Notes: a model not told the origin generated them from the letters alone. Shown: positions 16,754 to 26,621, numbered from the stretch's first letter. The stretch: DNA of 64,000 nucleotides from Planctomycetota bacterium (GCA_017303505.1 JAFLCP010000014.1:1-64000), one strand, 5' to 3'. Made by a program: numbers and translations.

Positions 16754-17752
16754 TTATTCGCGGATCACTTTTCGCTCAGGGGCGTGATGTGCGGTATGCT
16801 GAAAGAAATCTTGGGACAGCGGAGTAAGATCGGTCAATGACATACGTACGGTCAAGCGATCTTCGCCGTAAGGCATGTCGATAAAACGAATCTGCTCGAT
16901 GAGGCGGCTATTTTGTTGATAGGTAATCTCAACACGCTGGGGGCCGCGATAACCTTTTCTTTTTGTGGCAACTAACAAACGCGTTGCCTCTGCTTCATCA
17001 CCGTCTGTATCACCTGGCTCCTGAGGTGACACAAAAATATCGTAGGCAACATTCAACTGCTTCAAGGCGTCATCGAGTTGGCACAAAGACATGGAGTACT
17101 CATGGCCAGGTACATCTCGATTGAACTCTTGAGGATCCGAACTCACGCGCACAGCACCTTTGTGAGGTACGGACCAACTCGACACGCCATCGCAACCTGT
17201 CAAAAACGTATCGCCGTTATCGAGAACTCTCTGCAGTACGAATTGGTGGTTGCCACGAACAAACAAACGCGCCCCGTTCAAAGGTGGTTTGGGTGGCCGT
17301 TGTTCGTCGCTCGGCCTACGGCGTTGCCTAGCTCCACCCAGATCATTGGATTCAACTTCCAACACATACGTTCGATCTTCAGTCAGTTGATTAGCGGCGA
17401 TCACTTTCTCTAACTCCGCCTGGGCGGCAATGACGACGGTATCGCCACGCCAAAAAAGAAGCATCAATAAGAGCGTTCCGGCAATAGCAACAAACGGTGC
17501 CAGTCGCCTTGAAACCCACCAAGCCGATGAGCTGCTTTTTGCTACAACAACTGGATATTGAATCTCCACGCTTTCGATGGCCGTTCGCGCCAGCATGTGT
17601 CCATGCAGTTGGTTATGGAGCAGAGCGACTTCGGCGAATTGCGTACGATGATTTTCATCGCTCAGCAACCATTCTTGAAATTCAGGCAGCTCTGCAGTCG
17701 TTAATTCGTCGTCGAGGTAACGGTTGATTTGCTGGTTCCAATCGGTACTCAT
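16754..17752 (-). CDS. Anti-sigma/FecR-like membrane regulator
   Basis: 332 aa. The N-terminal 70 residues have the zinc-less anti-sigma pattern (INRYLDDELTTAELPEFQEWL), followed by one membrane helix (about residues 84-102, LAPFVAIAGTLLLMLLFW). The periplasmic part, about residues 110-325, has the look of an outer-membrane-lipoprotein-sorting or LolA-like sensor fold (TYVLEVESNDLGG, LVRGN-type strands, RLIEQIRFIDMPYG). The start overlaps the sigma-factor stop by four bases. It should hold the ECF factor at the membrane until a periplasmic signal arrives. Confidence 0.7.
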   Translation of the reverse strand: MSTDWNQQINRYLDDELTTAELPEFQEWLLSDENHRTQFAEVALLHNQLHGHMLARTAIESVEIQYPVVVAKSSSSAWWVSRRLAPFVAIAGTLLLMLLFWRGDTVVIAAQAELEKVIAANQLTEDRTYVLEVESNDLGGARQRRRPSDEQRPPKPPLNGARLFVRGNHQFVLQRVLDNGDTFLTGCDGVSSWSVPHKGAVRVSSDPQEFNRDVPGHEYSMSLCQLDDALKQLNVAYDIFVSPQEPGDTDGDEAEATRLLVATKRKGYRGPQRVEITYQQNSRLIEQIRFIDMPYGEDRLTVRMSLTDLTPLSQDFFQHTAHHAPERKVIRE

Positions 17753-18267
17753 TCATAAGCCTCCGCAGCCGTTTGCTTACGAACGCAATCTCGCAATACG
17801 TCTCGAATCCTCTGTAACGCTTTGGCAATGTTGTTTGGTGTTGACTTGATGCGTGCGGCAATAGCCGCAGGCTTCAAATCTTGGGAATAACGCATATCGA
17901 GCAATTCCAATGCTTTGGTATCGAGCTTGCTAACACAAACGTGTAGACGATCGAGTGCGCGAGCTTCCTCGGTCATTCCATCGAAAGTGTCCGCTAAACT
18001 TGCAATGACTTTTTCATCGAATGTGAGACGATCACTTTTTTGTCGCCGCAAATAGATGCGTATATGGTTTCGTGCGATCCCTAAGGCCCAGGCTTGAAAA
18101 GGACGCGAAGCATCGTAGTGGTCATAAGACTCCAAGATGGCAACGGCTATTTCTTGAAGCACGTCGTCTCTGGCCGCAAAATCGCGGACAATGGCTCCAA
18201 CAAACGCCGACACAACAGGCTGAACCAGCGTCCATTGTTTTGTAGCCATCAATACTCGGTCGTCCAT
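17749..18267 (-). CDS. ECF sigma factor, planctomycete type
   Basis: 172 aa from ATG 18267, which has GGGAG eight bases upstream (a TTG at 18273 is too close to that site). Region 2 has RDDVLQEIAVAILESYDHYD followed by FQAWALGIARNHIR. Region 4 has LELLDMRYSQDLKPAAIAARI and NNIAKALQRIRDVLRDCV. It resembles the sigma-70 group that is expanded in Rhodopirellula and Verrucomicrobia. As first gene of a six-gene run whose other members are a membrane regulator and four exported proteins, it probably drives its own operon. Confidence 0.85.
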   Translation of the reverse strand: MDDRVLMATKQWTLVQPVVSAFVGAIVRDFAARDDVLQEIAVAILESYDHYDASRPFQAWALGIARNHIRIYLRRQKSDRLTFDEKVIASLADTFDGMTEEARALDRLHVCVSKLDTKALELLDMRYSQDLKPAAIAARIKSTPNNIAKALQRIRDVLRDCVRKQTAAEAYE

Positions 18268-18361
18268 CGCCAAAGCTCCCTTTATGTGTCAATTAACCGT
18301 AGACGGGAAATCATGACCCGAATTTTTTGAGAAATCTCTTTTTCTTGAAAAATCCAGCGTC

Positions 18362-19114
18362 TTAGCCTTTACTGGGACCATTAGCGAAATCAAAAGTAGC
18401 CACGACTGGATTGTGATCGCTGAGGGAGTTCCAACCGTCGCCTGAGAGAACCTCGCACGCTACGAGTCGCTCTTTCCACGCATATGGGACAAAGATCCCA
18501 TCGCAATGGTAGGGAATCGTCCTGTTGCCGGTCCAGCGAAGCGTTTGGGCTAGGGGCTGATTGGGGTTTGCGCACTCCCAACAATTGATGAGCCCAAACT
18601 CAATTTTCAAGCGTTCCTGAATGGCCAAGTCCTGTTTGCGGGTCGGTCTAGTTGAATCGGCGTGATGACTGACCGACAGATTAAAATCGCCAGCGATCAC
18701 GACACTTCGGCCCGTCCTAATCTTCGCAATCTTATCCAAGATCTTATTGACCTGTTTATGATACGGCTCGTTGTGACTCGGCGCGTGTAAACTGAAGACC
18801 AAAACTTCCTGGTACCCGCCAGGGAATGCAGTATCTTGCAAAGATGCCCCGACGACCCATCCGGTATAACTAGGTACGCTAATCGCTCCCAATGATCCCA
18901 TTCGTGAAAAGATAGCGCTTCCCCAACCGTTTTTCTCTGCCATCTCCCATGTCGACTTCCCGACAAATTCGGGATACAGCATCGGTGGAAGATGTTCATC
19001 GGGATGATAGCTCTCTTGAACCAAGAGCAAATCCACATGATGTTCCTCAATCATCTTTGCCCAATGCACACGTTTGGAACCCCCTTTGAGAATGTTGTAA
19101 GTGGCAATCTTCAC
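18362..19114 (-). CDS. Endonuclease/exonuclease/phosphatase (EEP) family protein
   Basis: 250 aa from a GTG at 19114 with AAGGA about seven bases upstream. All EEP blocks are visible: IATYNILKG near the N-terminus, LLVQESYHP (catalytic Glu), VFSLHAPSHN, VVIAGDFNLSV (Asp and Asn) and SDHNPVVATF at the C-terminus. The fold hydrolyses phosphodiester or phosphate bonds with Mg2+; substrates range from DNA to phospholipids and cannot be told here. No signal peptide is seen, so it is probably cytoplasmic. It lies 94 bp upstream of the sigma gene on the same strand and could be co-transcribed with it. Confidence 0.85.
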   Translation of the reverse strand: MKIATYNILKGGSKRVHWAKMIEEHHVDLLLVQESYHPDEHLPPMLYPEFVGKSTWEMAEKNGWGSAIFSRMGSLGAISVPSYTGWVVGASLQDTAFPGGYQEVLVFSLHAPSHNEPYHKQVNKILDKIAKIRTGRSVVIAGDFNLSVSHHADSTRPTRKQDLAIQERLKIEFGLINCWECANPNQPLAQTLRWTGNRTIPYHCDGIFVPYAWKERLVACEVLSGDGWNSLSDHNPVVATFDFANGPSKG

Positions 19115-19341
19115 AGTGTTTCCTTGGTCTGAGTGTGGGACATCGATTTCGCCAGTCGGATCGCGTATTCAAAATTGTACTCAAAAGATGCCAGGGCGTT
19201 GTTTACCGCATAAACCATCGAACGACGGAAACAACGAGCCATCCACTGCAATTTTCTGGCATTCTGCCTACCAAAGCAGTATGATCAGGATCTCTCCCCG
19301 CAGCGCATTGCTTCCCGCCCCCGCCATTACAACCTACCCCC

Positions 19342-21735
19342 ATGCCGAAGCACCGTTTATCCTTTTCGCTTTTCATTTTCGTCTGCCTATGCTTGGCAAA
19401 TGTGGGACAAGTGCTCGGTGGTGACATCGACTTCCATAAGGACATCCATCCTCTCCTGCAGACTTACTGCTTTCGTTGCCATGGATCGGACAGCCAGGAA
19501 GGAAACCTGAGACTTGACAACCTCTCGATTGCCATTCTCGAAGATCGCGCCGCCGCTGAACATTGGCACGAAGTTCTGAACGCTGTGCAAAAAGGTGAGA
19601 TGCCTCCTCGTGACGAGCCGCAGCTAACGAGCGATGAGCTTGCTCGTTTGACGGACTGGTTGAATCAGTCCCTCAAGATGGCTGCCGATGCACAACGGAC
19701 TACTGGGGGAAGATCTATCCTTCGCAGGCTCAACCGCACCGAGTATCAAAACACGATGCAAGAACTGCTTGGTCTCGAAATGGACTATGCTCGTGACTTA
19801 CCTCCCGATGCCTTATCCGCCGACGGTTTTCAGAATAACGGCGATGCACTGCAAATGTCGTCTTTGCAATTGGAGTATTATCTCTCAACGGCACGTCGCG
19901 CACTGGATCGAGTTATCGTACAAGGAGTTCGACCAGTGGCTTTGGACCATACCTTCACCGCGAGCAATCTTGATGATTGGCTAGGTGATGCACAACGCTC
20001 GAATCAACTCGGGCGCAAACAAGAGTTTCTGGGGCGCATCGTCGATGCCTATCCGGACGAAGGGGACTTTTGTGTGCGCGTGCAACTGACAGCCACACTA
20101 AAACCGAACACCGGCTTTCCACTCTTGGAAGTATCTGTGGGATATCGCCCCGATACGGAAATATTGATGCGAGAATTTTCGCTCGTTGAAATCACATCCG
20201 CAGAAGTGCAGACGTTTGAATTTCGCGGCCGCCTGGAAAACTTTCCATTGCCAGTGCGCGGTCAAAGCAAGTATCCGGGATTAGTCATTCGTGTTCGCAA
20301 TGTATATGACGATAAGAGCCCTTTGCCGAAAGAGCAAAAAGATGAGAACGGCAAACGAGTTTACCCCAACGAAGAACACTTACCGACTTTGACCATCCAA
20401 TCGGTCGAATTTCAGGGAAACGCCTACAAAGAGTGGCCGCCGCCACGACATCAACAAATCCTCTTCGATCCGCAGGGCGAAAACCAAGAAGATTTGAACT
20501 ATGTTTCCGAGGTCATCAAGCGATTTATGACGCGTGCTTTCCGCCGTCCGACTGGTGACGACGAAGTGGCTCGATTGGTAGCCTTCTATCAATCTATTCG
20601 GCCTGAGTTTCCTAGTTTTGAAGAAACCATGCGTGAAACACTTGCCATGGTTTTGATTCAACCCGACTTTCTGTTTTTGATTGAACCGGCAGGTGATGAA
20701 AAACGCGAACTGAATGAACATGAACTTGCCTCAAGACTTTCGTACTTTTTATGGAGTTCGCTGCCAGACGAAAATCTAATGCGTTTGGCCAATGAAGGAA
20801 AATTGCGGGAATCATTGCCGCAAGAATTGGAACGGATGCTGAATGATTCCCGAGCGGAACGCTTTACACAACAATTTACCGATCAATGGTTGAAGCTGAA
20901 TCTCGTTGCCAATGTGGCAGTGAATGCCAATCGTTATCCGGGTGTCGATGCATCGCTGAAAGAGGAAATGTGCAATGAAACTCGTCAGCTATTTGGGACG
21001 ATCCTCAAGGAGAATTTGAGCATTCATCAGTTGCTATCGGGCGACTTCACGATGCTAAATGAACCATTGGCTAAACATTATGGAATCGGAGATATCTTCG
21101 GCAGATCCTTTAGACGTGTCCCAGTTCCTGCGGATTCGCATCGCGGGAGTCTTTTGAGTCACGCGAGTATTTTGTTGAGCAATTCCACTGGCAGCGAGTC
21201 GCATCCCATTCGTCGTGCCGTATTCATACGAGATCGACTCTTAAATGATCCACCACCTCCGCCTCCACCAAACGTGCCAACGCTTGAACAAGCCGCCCCT
21301 GAATTCCATCAGCTTTCCATTCGAAAGCAGTTGGAGATTCATCGAACAAACGAAGCGTGCAACCAATGCCACAAGAATTTGGATCCGTGGGGACTTGCGC
21401 TGGAAAATCTCGATCCAGTAGGACGTTGGCGAACAGAAACGACGAACGCAACTGCAAACGACAAAGTGCATGTAGTTGACTCCACTGTTCAACTTCCCGA
21501 CGGTACAGCAATCCAAGGTGTTCAGGGTCTCAAGAGCTATTTGACCCAGGAAAAGCGGGACGATTTTGCCAAAGCACTGGTGACACGAATGTTGAGTTAC
21601 GCCCTGGGACGATATGTAGATTTTGCGGATCAGTCTGCCATCGATCAAATATTGACGCAAGCAAAGCCAGATAGCTATCGACTTAGAGACTTGGTTCGGC
21701 ATATCGTGATGAGCGAACCATTTCAAACCAAATAG
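19342..21735 (+). CDS. DUF1592-type planctomycete cytochrome protein
   Basis: 797 aa with a signal peptide. In order: PSCyt1 haem domain with CFRCH (C43, C46, H47) and a partner MPP motif (GEMPPRDEP), DUF1587 (LRRLNRTEYQNTMQELL), an inserted beta-rich region of about 200 residues, DUF1595, DUF1592 (ELNEHELASRLSYFLWSSLPDE), DUF1588 (RGSLLSHASILLSNSTGS) with a second CNQCH motif, and DUF1585 at the C-terminus (GRYVDFADQSAID). These proteins are nearly confined to Planctomycetes and relatives and are exported; c-type haem binding is expected from the motifs, the reaction is unknown. It is followed 45 bp later by a DUF1552 gene, its standard partner. Confidence 0.92.
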   Translation: MPKHRLSFSLFIFVCLCLANVGQVLGGDIDFHKDIHPLLQTYCFRCHGSDSQEGNLRLDNLSIAILEDRAAAEHWHEVLNAVQKGEMPPRDEPQLTSDELARLTDWLNQSLKMAADAQRTTGGRSILRRLNRTEYQNTMQELLGLEMDYARDLPPDALSADGFQNNGDALQMSSLQLEYYLSTARRALDRVIVQGVRPVALDHTFTASNLDDWLGDAQRSNQLGRKQEFLGRIVDAYPDEGDFCVRVQLTATLKPNTGFPLLEVSVGYRPDTEILMREFSLVEITSAEVQTFEFRGRLENFPLPVRGQSKYPGLVIRVRNVYDDKSPLPKEQKDENGKRVYPNEEHLPTLTIQSVEFQGNAYKEWPPPRHQQILFDPQGENQEDLNYVSEVIKRFMTRAFRRPTGDDEVARLVAFYQSIRPEFPSFEETMRETLAMVLIQPDFLFLIEPAGDEKRELNEHELASRLSYFLWSSLPDENLMRLANEGKLRESLPQELERMLNDSRAERFTQQFTDQWLKLNLVANVAVNANRYPGVDASLKEEMCNETRQLFGTILKENLSIHQLLSGDFTMLNEPLAKHYGIGDIFGRSFRRVPVPADSHRGSLLSHASILLSNSTGSESHPIRRAVFIRDRLLNDPPPPPPPNVPTLEQAAPEFHQLSIRKQLEIHRTNEACNQCHKNLDPWGLALENLDPVGRWRTETTNATANDKVHVVDSTVQLPDGTAIQGVQGLKSYLTQEKRDDFAKALVTRMLSYALGRYVDFADQSAIDQILTQAKPDSYRLRDLVRHIVMSEPFQTK

Positions 21736-21780
21736 AAACCGAGCCAACAGCAAATCTCCAACCTACCGTAGGACCTCCCC

Positions 21781-23133
21781 ATGGCGAGAAAATCTTGGCA
21801 CTTAAGCCGACGCACCTTTTTGATGGGCACTGGCGTATCTCTAGGCTTGCCCTGGCTGGATTGCATGAGTGCGGCAGGCGAAACAGTCGCCAAACAAGCG
21901 GGAGTACCACGTCGTATATGCGGCCTTTACTTTGGATTTGGAGTGGCACTTCCTCCAGAGAATCACGAGCATGCGAAATGGCGTTGGTTCCCTACAGGGG
22001 AAGGACGTGATTATCAATTCACAGAAACGCTAAAACCGCTAGCAGGTATTCGAGACAAGGTAACGATTCTGGGTGGCCTGTCGCATCCGAATGGTCGCCG
22101 CATGGGAGCCCACGATACGGCGGACACTTTTCTCACTGGCTCTTTCCTAAACAACAAATTCCTGATCAATACCGTGTCGATGGATCAAGTTGCAGCTCAA
22201 GCACTAGGCGATCAAACTCGCTTCTCATCGCTGGTACTTTCGACCGATGGTGGCGTTGGCGAACCGACGCGATCTAGCACCTTATCCTACAACGACAAGG
22301 GAAGACCAATTCCCGCGTTGCATCAACCGCGTCAAATCTTTGATCGCTTCTTTGGGGCAGGGGACGCAGACACTCTCGCCGAGCGTCGACGCCTAAAGAG
22401 TGCAGGAAGTATGTTAGATCGAGTGCTGGACGATTCGAATTCGCTGCGCAATCGATTGGGGCATCGCGATAAAGAAAAACTCGATGAATACCTCACTGCG
22501 GTTCGACAGATTGAACAAGGTGTGGAACGGTCGCAACATTGGTTGGAAATTCCGCGACCGGAATTACGCGATGAAGATCGCAAGCTGTTGCAACTGGATT
22601 CGGATGATAACGCTCCGCTGCAGTTCATTCGCACGATGTACGATTTGATTTACTTGGCCTTCCGTACCGATTCAACGCGTGTTGCCACTTATCAAATTAC
22701 CAACATGGCGGATTGCTCATCTAAAGCTGCAAAGTTCCCGCAACTGCAAGGGTTCAAAGATACCTTGCATACATTGGCTCATGATTGGGACAAACCAGGT
22801 GGTTCCGAGAGACTAGGTCAATGGGATCGATTCATGGCGGAACAGTTTGCGTACTTTATTGACCGCCTAAATTCCGCTCCAGAGGCTGAGGGAACACTCC
22901 TAGACAACTCCATTATTTTGTATGGCAGCAGCAATAGCGTCACTCATGACAATAACAACTATCCGTTGATCTTGGCTGGTGGTCGTGGGATGGGTTTCCA
23001 GCATGGTCGATATCTACGATTTGGCGCCGAGGTGCCGATGTCGAACCTTTTGCTAACGATGCTAAATCGAGCTGGAATTGAATGCCCATCTTTTGCGGAC
23101 AGCACTGGTGTCTTGTCAGAGCTGGTGAGTTGA
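21781..23133 (+). CDS. DUF1552 family exported protein
   Basis: 450 aa. A twin-arginine signal stands at the N-terminus (SRRTFLMGTGVSLGLPWLD), so the folded protein is exported by Tat. The body has the DUF1552 landmarks: GLYFGFGVALPPE, TILGGLSHPNGRRMGAHDTADTFLTG, SVDQ-type strand SMDQVAAQALG, and near the end ILYGSSNSVTHDNNNYPLILAGG. The C-terminal fold is related to DUF1501/alkaline phosphatase-like proteins. It is the usual partner of DUF1592 proteins; the pair appears to act together outside the cytoplasm. Confidence 0.92.
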   Translation: MARKSWHLSRRTFLMGTGVSLGLPWLDCMSAAGETVAKQAGVPRRICGLYFGFGVALPPENHEHAKWRWFPTGEGRDYQFTETLKPLAGIRDKVTILGGLSHPNGRRMGAHDTADTFLTGSFLNNKFLINTVSMDQVAAQALGDQTRFSSLVLSTDGGVGEPTRSSTLSYNDKGRPIPALHQPRQIFDRFFGAGDADTLAERRRLKSAGSMLDRVLDDSNSLRNRLGHRDKEKLDEYLTAVRQIEQGVERSQHWLEIPRPELRDEDRKLLQLDSDDNAPLQFIRTMYDLIYLAFRTDSTRVATYQITNMADCSSKAAKFPQLQGFKDTLHTLAHDWDKPGGSERLGQWDRFMAEQFAYFIDRLNSAPEAEGTLLDNSIILYGSSNSVTHDNNNYPLILAGGRGMGFQHGRYLRFGAEVPMSNLLLTMLNRAGIECPSFADSTGVLSELVS

Positions 23134-23170
23134 GCCTACTGAATTGAGCTTACTGGGTTGAGGCTACGTA
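23129..23170. repeat. Three tandem 14-bp units across the DUF1552 stop codon
   Basis: GTTGAGCCTACTGA, ATTGAGCTTACTGG and GTTGAGGCTACGTA follow each other directly. The first unit contains the TGA stop of the DUF1552 gene. The rest of the 355-bp gap up to 23488 holds no gene I can support. Confidence 0.5.
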
Positions 23171-23488
23171 ACGATATCTACCCGATTCGTTGTTTTCAGC
23201 GGCGACAAACTTGAATTTCCTTTACTTTCGCCGAGGAAATGCGATACTGCAACCTTGGTGAGGGGCATACTGCTTCGTGGAAACTCTTTGTCTTTTCCCT
23301 GCGTCCGAGAGTTTCCTTGCCTCTTAAGCGGCTCCTTCTTTTCTATTGGAAACCGCTTCAGAAGTGATGACGAGATCGCTTGCGCTTCAAGCTGATTGTA
23401 GCTTGTAGTGCGCAGTGGAATCTCGCATCACGTTGCGAACTTCTCATCACTAGGGCTAGTTCATCGAATTTAATAAGGGAACCGAGCG

Positions 23489-24823
23489 ATGTTTGTTTTT
23501 CGATATTATCTGTTTATTGGCTGCATGGCGTTGACACTGAGTGCTCTGGGGAGCACGTTGTTCGCTTATGACGTATCGCAGGATTTGGATGATTTTCTGA
23601 GTGCCGGACGACTTAAAGATGGCGAAGTGTTCTTTGAGAAGCAAGCGGCAATTGGCAGCACAAAAGACGAGACTCAGGTGGCCTTGGGGATCATTCGATT
23701 TCTACAGGCGATCGAATACTTAGGACAGTCGGGTTATCAGCATGGACTACTCAACCATCGAGTACAGGCTATTCCGATGCTGAGAATGCCCGTCCCAAGC
23801 AACCCCAATCCGAAGCCGCTCAGTTATGAGGGACTTCGAGAGATCGTGGCAGAGTTCCAGACCAAGTTAAAAGCAGCAGAGGCAACATTAGCGGAGGTGC
23901 CTACTGAATCGGTCTTTCTAAAATTCTACATCGGACGAACCAAACTGGATTTGGACGGAGATGAGGCGTTCGCGGCCAATGAAACCTTATGGCGCATCTT
24001 TTTCAATCTGAACAGAGGCTTAGCCACAGGTGGATTTGGGATCAACGGCACTCCGAACGACGACGATGCCCCGGATGCAGCATTTCAATCGGGCGCAGAA
24101 GCGTTTTATGTGGGTGTCGACGGCACTGATGTGCATTGGCTACGCGGTTATTGTCACTTCTTGATGGCAGTGTGCGATGGAGCGTTAGCTTACGATGAAC
24201 GTGAACTCTTTGAGCGGTGCGGTCAGTTGTTTTTCCCCAACATCGAATCGCCCTTCAAGATCACTAAAGAAGCGACGAACCCCGCCTTAGGAATCTTTGA
24301 CATGGGTGTTCTTCTAGACTCTGTCGCGGCTATACATTTAATCGACTTCAAACTGGTTGATGCGGAGCGAATGAAATCGGCTCGCCAGCACTTGCTGAGC
24401 ATGATTGAGCAAAGTCGCTTGCAGTGGGAGAGAGCCTTGGCGGAAACCGATAATGACCACGAATGGTTACCTAATCCAAAGCAAACAGGTGTGTTAAACA
24501 TGCCCGTGCAGTCAAACATCATCCTTGGTTGGAAGGCGGTTCTCGATGAACTTGAGAGTCTACTAGAAGGTAAAAAACTCCTTCCTCTTGTGCGCGACAA
24601 CGTGTTTCTCAGCAATGACACGCGCGCTCGAGCTCAACCCATTGGAATTAACGTTAAGAAGTTCTTTGATGAACCGACCGACTTTGATTTGATACTCGCT
24701 ATTCAGGGGACTGGCGTCGAACAATACGTCGAACCAGGCAGAGTCTCCGACTCTAGAACATGGCAGGAATTAACGCGTGTTTTCCGTGGCGACTTTTTTG
24801 GTTTCGCCGTGTGGTTCAATTGA
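23489..24823 (+). CDS. Secreted hypothetical protein
   Basis: 444 aa with a signal peptide (YYLFIGCMALTLSALGSTLFA) and AAGG about nine bases before the ATG. The mature protein is mostly helical. An N-terminal block (DVSQDLDDFLSAGRLKDGE) leads to long amphipathic helices, and the middle has a short glycine- and Asp-rich loop (ATGGFGINGTPNDDDAPD) that could bind a metal. I recognise no family. It follows the DUF1592/DUF1552 pair but the 355-bp gap argues for its own promoter. Confidence 0.6.
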   Translation: MFVFRYYLFIGCMALTLSALGSTLFAYDVSQDLDDFLSAGRLKDGEVFFEKQAAIGSTKDETQVALGIIRFLQAIEYLGQSGYQHGLLNHRVQAIPMLRMPVPSNPNPKPLSYEGLREIVAEFQTKLKAAEATLAEVPTESVFLKFYIGRTKLDLDGDEAFAANETLWRIFFNLNRGLATGGFGINGTPNDDDAPDAAFQSGAEAFYVGVDGTDVHWLRGYCHFLMAVCDGALAYDERELFERCGQLFFPNIESPFKITKEATNPALGIFDMGVLLDSVAAIHLIDFKLVDAERMKSARQHLLSMIEQSRLQWERALAETDNDHEWLPNPKQTGVLNMPVQSNIILGWKAVLDELESLLEGKKLLPLVRDNVFLSNDTRARAQPIGINVKKFFDEPTDFDLILAIQGTGVEQYVEPGRVSDSRTWQELTRVFRGDFFGFAVWFN

Positions 24824-24867
24824 AATCAGATTCGAATTTCTAGAATTTCCAGCGAAACTCCCTCAAT

Positions 24868-24912
24868 ATCCATCCGAATTTCGGCGAAAAACGGCGCCGA
24901 ATTCGGGTGGAT
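24868..24912. repeat. Long imperfect hairpin in intergenic region
   Basis: The arm at 24868-24886 pairs with 24895-24912 (core CCGAATTTCGGCG against CGCCGAATTCGG with one bulged base, extended by ATCC/GGAT). There is no T-run after it, so it is not a standard intrinsic terminator. It lies 45 bp downstream of the secreted hypothetical gene and may protect or end its transcript. The rest of the 300-bp gap has nothing I can name. Confidence 0.45.
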
Positions 24913-25123
24913 TTCGCGCCTAGTTTCTTGCCAATTTGTGCCCATTGCGCCGAACAGATTTTTGTCTCCGTTTCTTTTTGAGCTCCACAAGAATCAAACG
25001 TCGAAGAAACACAACTCTCCTTTCACCGCTGCACTCTAGCGGTATCGAATTGTAGATGCGATGCGTCTATAATTCCAACCAACCGCTATCCGTCCCTCCT
25101 AGAACTTTTCTACAGGCCTACCC

Positions 25124-26503
25124 ATGAGTGCTCGCTCACGCCAAACTGCATTAGACCGACGAACATTCCTTACACATACAAGTAGCTTAGGCTTAGCGTT
25201 TGGAGTAGTCGGAACCTCCGCCTTAACTACCAACGCGGCATCCTATTCGAGAATCATTGGCTCGAATGCCAAACTCAATATCGGCGCGATTGGAGTTGGA
25301 GGGCGTGGGGGAGGGGACCTTGATGCGGTCAGCTCGGAGAATATTGTCGCGTTGTGTGATATCGATGCTAACACATTGACTGGCGCGGCGAATCGATTTC
25401 CGGATGCAAAGAAGTATGCAGATTATCGTGAGTTAATCGAACAATCGAACCTCGACGCTGTGGTGATTGGTACCCCCGACCATCATCACGCGCCAGCGAC
25501 CGTGAGAGCTTTGCGACGAGGCTTACATGTTTATTGTGAAAAGCCTTTAACGCATACGGTCCATGAAGCGCGAATTGTGGCCGCGCTGGCCAAAGAAAAA
25601 GGTGTGGCCACTCAAATGGGAACACAAAATCATGAGCATCCAGGTTACCTGCGCTTGATTGAACTTTTACAAAGCAATGCGATTGGCCCGGTGCGTGAAG
25701 TGCATGTTATCACAGATCGCCCCGGACGCTGGTGGCCCCAAGGTGTGGCATTACCAACCGATAAGCCTGCAATTCCTGCTAACATGAATTGGGACTTATG
25801 GCTCGGCCCTGCACCCCAGCGCGACTATCATAGCGCCTTTGTCCCGTTCCGCTGGCGAGGCTGGTGGGATTTTGGCTGCGGAGCCATTGGCGATATGGCC
25901 ATTCATCTTATGGACCCAGCGTTTTGGGGCCTTAAGCTCGGTGGTCCGGTAACGGTGTTGTCCGATGGACCTTCACCTGATCCTTACTCTGGCCCTAAAT
26001 GGATGCATACGCGATTTCAGTTTGAGCAACGTGGTGCGTTACCACCCGTTGAAGTTCATTGGTATGAAGGTGAAACCACACCCGATGCAAAGATCGCGGC
26101 CGACCTCCCTATGAATGGTTCGCTCTTCATCGGAGACGTAGGAAAGATTGCGATTGCCCATGATGGATACCCAAAACTATTACCTGAAGATCGTTTCGCC
26201 AACTTTACCGCCCCCAAACCCTACCTACCTCCCTCTCCAGGCCATCACCAACAGTGGATCAATGCCGCCAAAGGGAATGGCAAAGCGAGCAGTTCGTTTG
26301 ACTATGCTGGCCCATTCACCGAAGTCGTTTTGTTGGGTAATGTTGCCTATCGTACCGGCTTGAAGATTGTCTACGATCCCGACCAAGGACGAGTTACAAA
26401 AGCGGAGACCACCCAAGCGACAAGTGAGTCTGTCGCCAAGCGACCTGTTGAATCCGCCAATGAATTGTTAACCAAAACGTATCGAAAAGGCTGGGAAGTG
26501 TAG
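25124..26503 (+). CDS. Gfo/Idh/MocA family oxidoreductase, Tat-exported
   Basis: 459 aa. Twin-arginine signal at residues about 10-35 (DRRTFLTHTSSLGLAFGVVG). A Rossmann NAD(P)-binding domain follows with NIGAIGVGGRGGGDL, then the conserved CEKPLTH motif carrying the catalytic Lys region, and the C-terminal alpha/beta domain with WDFGCGAIGDMAIHLMDPA. These enzymes oxidise or reduce sugars, inositols and similar polyols with a bound nicotinamide cofactor. Tat export of this family is very common in planctomycetes. The specific substrate is not evident and no sugar operon adjoins it. Confidence 0.9.
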   Translation: MSARSRQTALDRRTFLTHTSSLGLAFGVVGTSALTTNAASYSRIIGSNAKLNIGAIGVGGRGGGDLDAVSSENIVALCDIDANTLTGAANRFPDAKKYADYRELIEQSNLDAVVIGTPDHHHAPATVRALRRGLHVYCEKPLTHTVHEARIVAALAKEKGVATQMGTQNHEHPGYLRLIELLQSNAIGPVREVHVITDRPGRWWPQGVALPTDKPAIPANMNWDLWLGPAPQRDYHSAFVPFRWRGWWDFGCGAIGDMAIHLMDPAFWGLKLGGPVTVLSDGPSPDPYSGPKWMHTRFQFEQRGALPPVEVHWYEGETTPDAKIAADLPMNGSLFIGDVGKIAIAHDGYPKLLPEDRFANFTAPKPYLPPSPGHHQQWINAAKGNGKASSSFDYAGPFTEVVLLGNVAYRTGLKIVYDPDQGRVTKAETTQATSESVAKRPVESANELLTKTYRKGWEV

Positions 26504-26621
26504 TTTGCCTACGTTCCTGCGAAGAATCGAGTGAGACACCTAAGTTTCGTAAAACAGCAAAGCGGTGCATACATCGTAAGGTAGATGCAATCTGCTCCCA
26601 GACCATGACGCCGAACCCACG

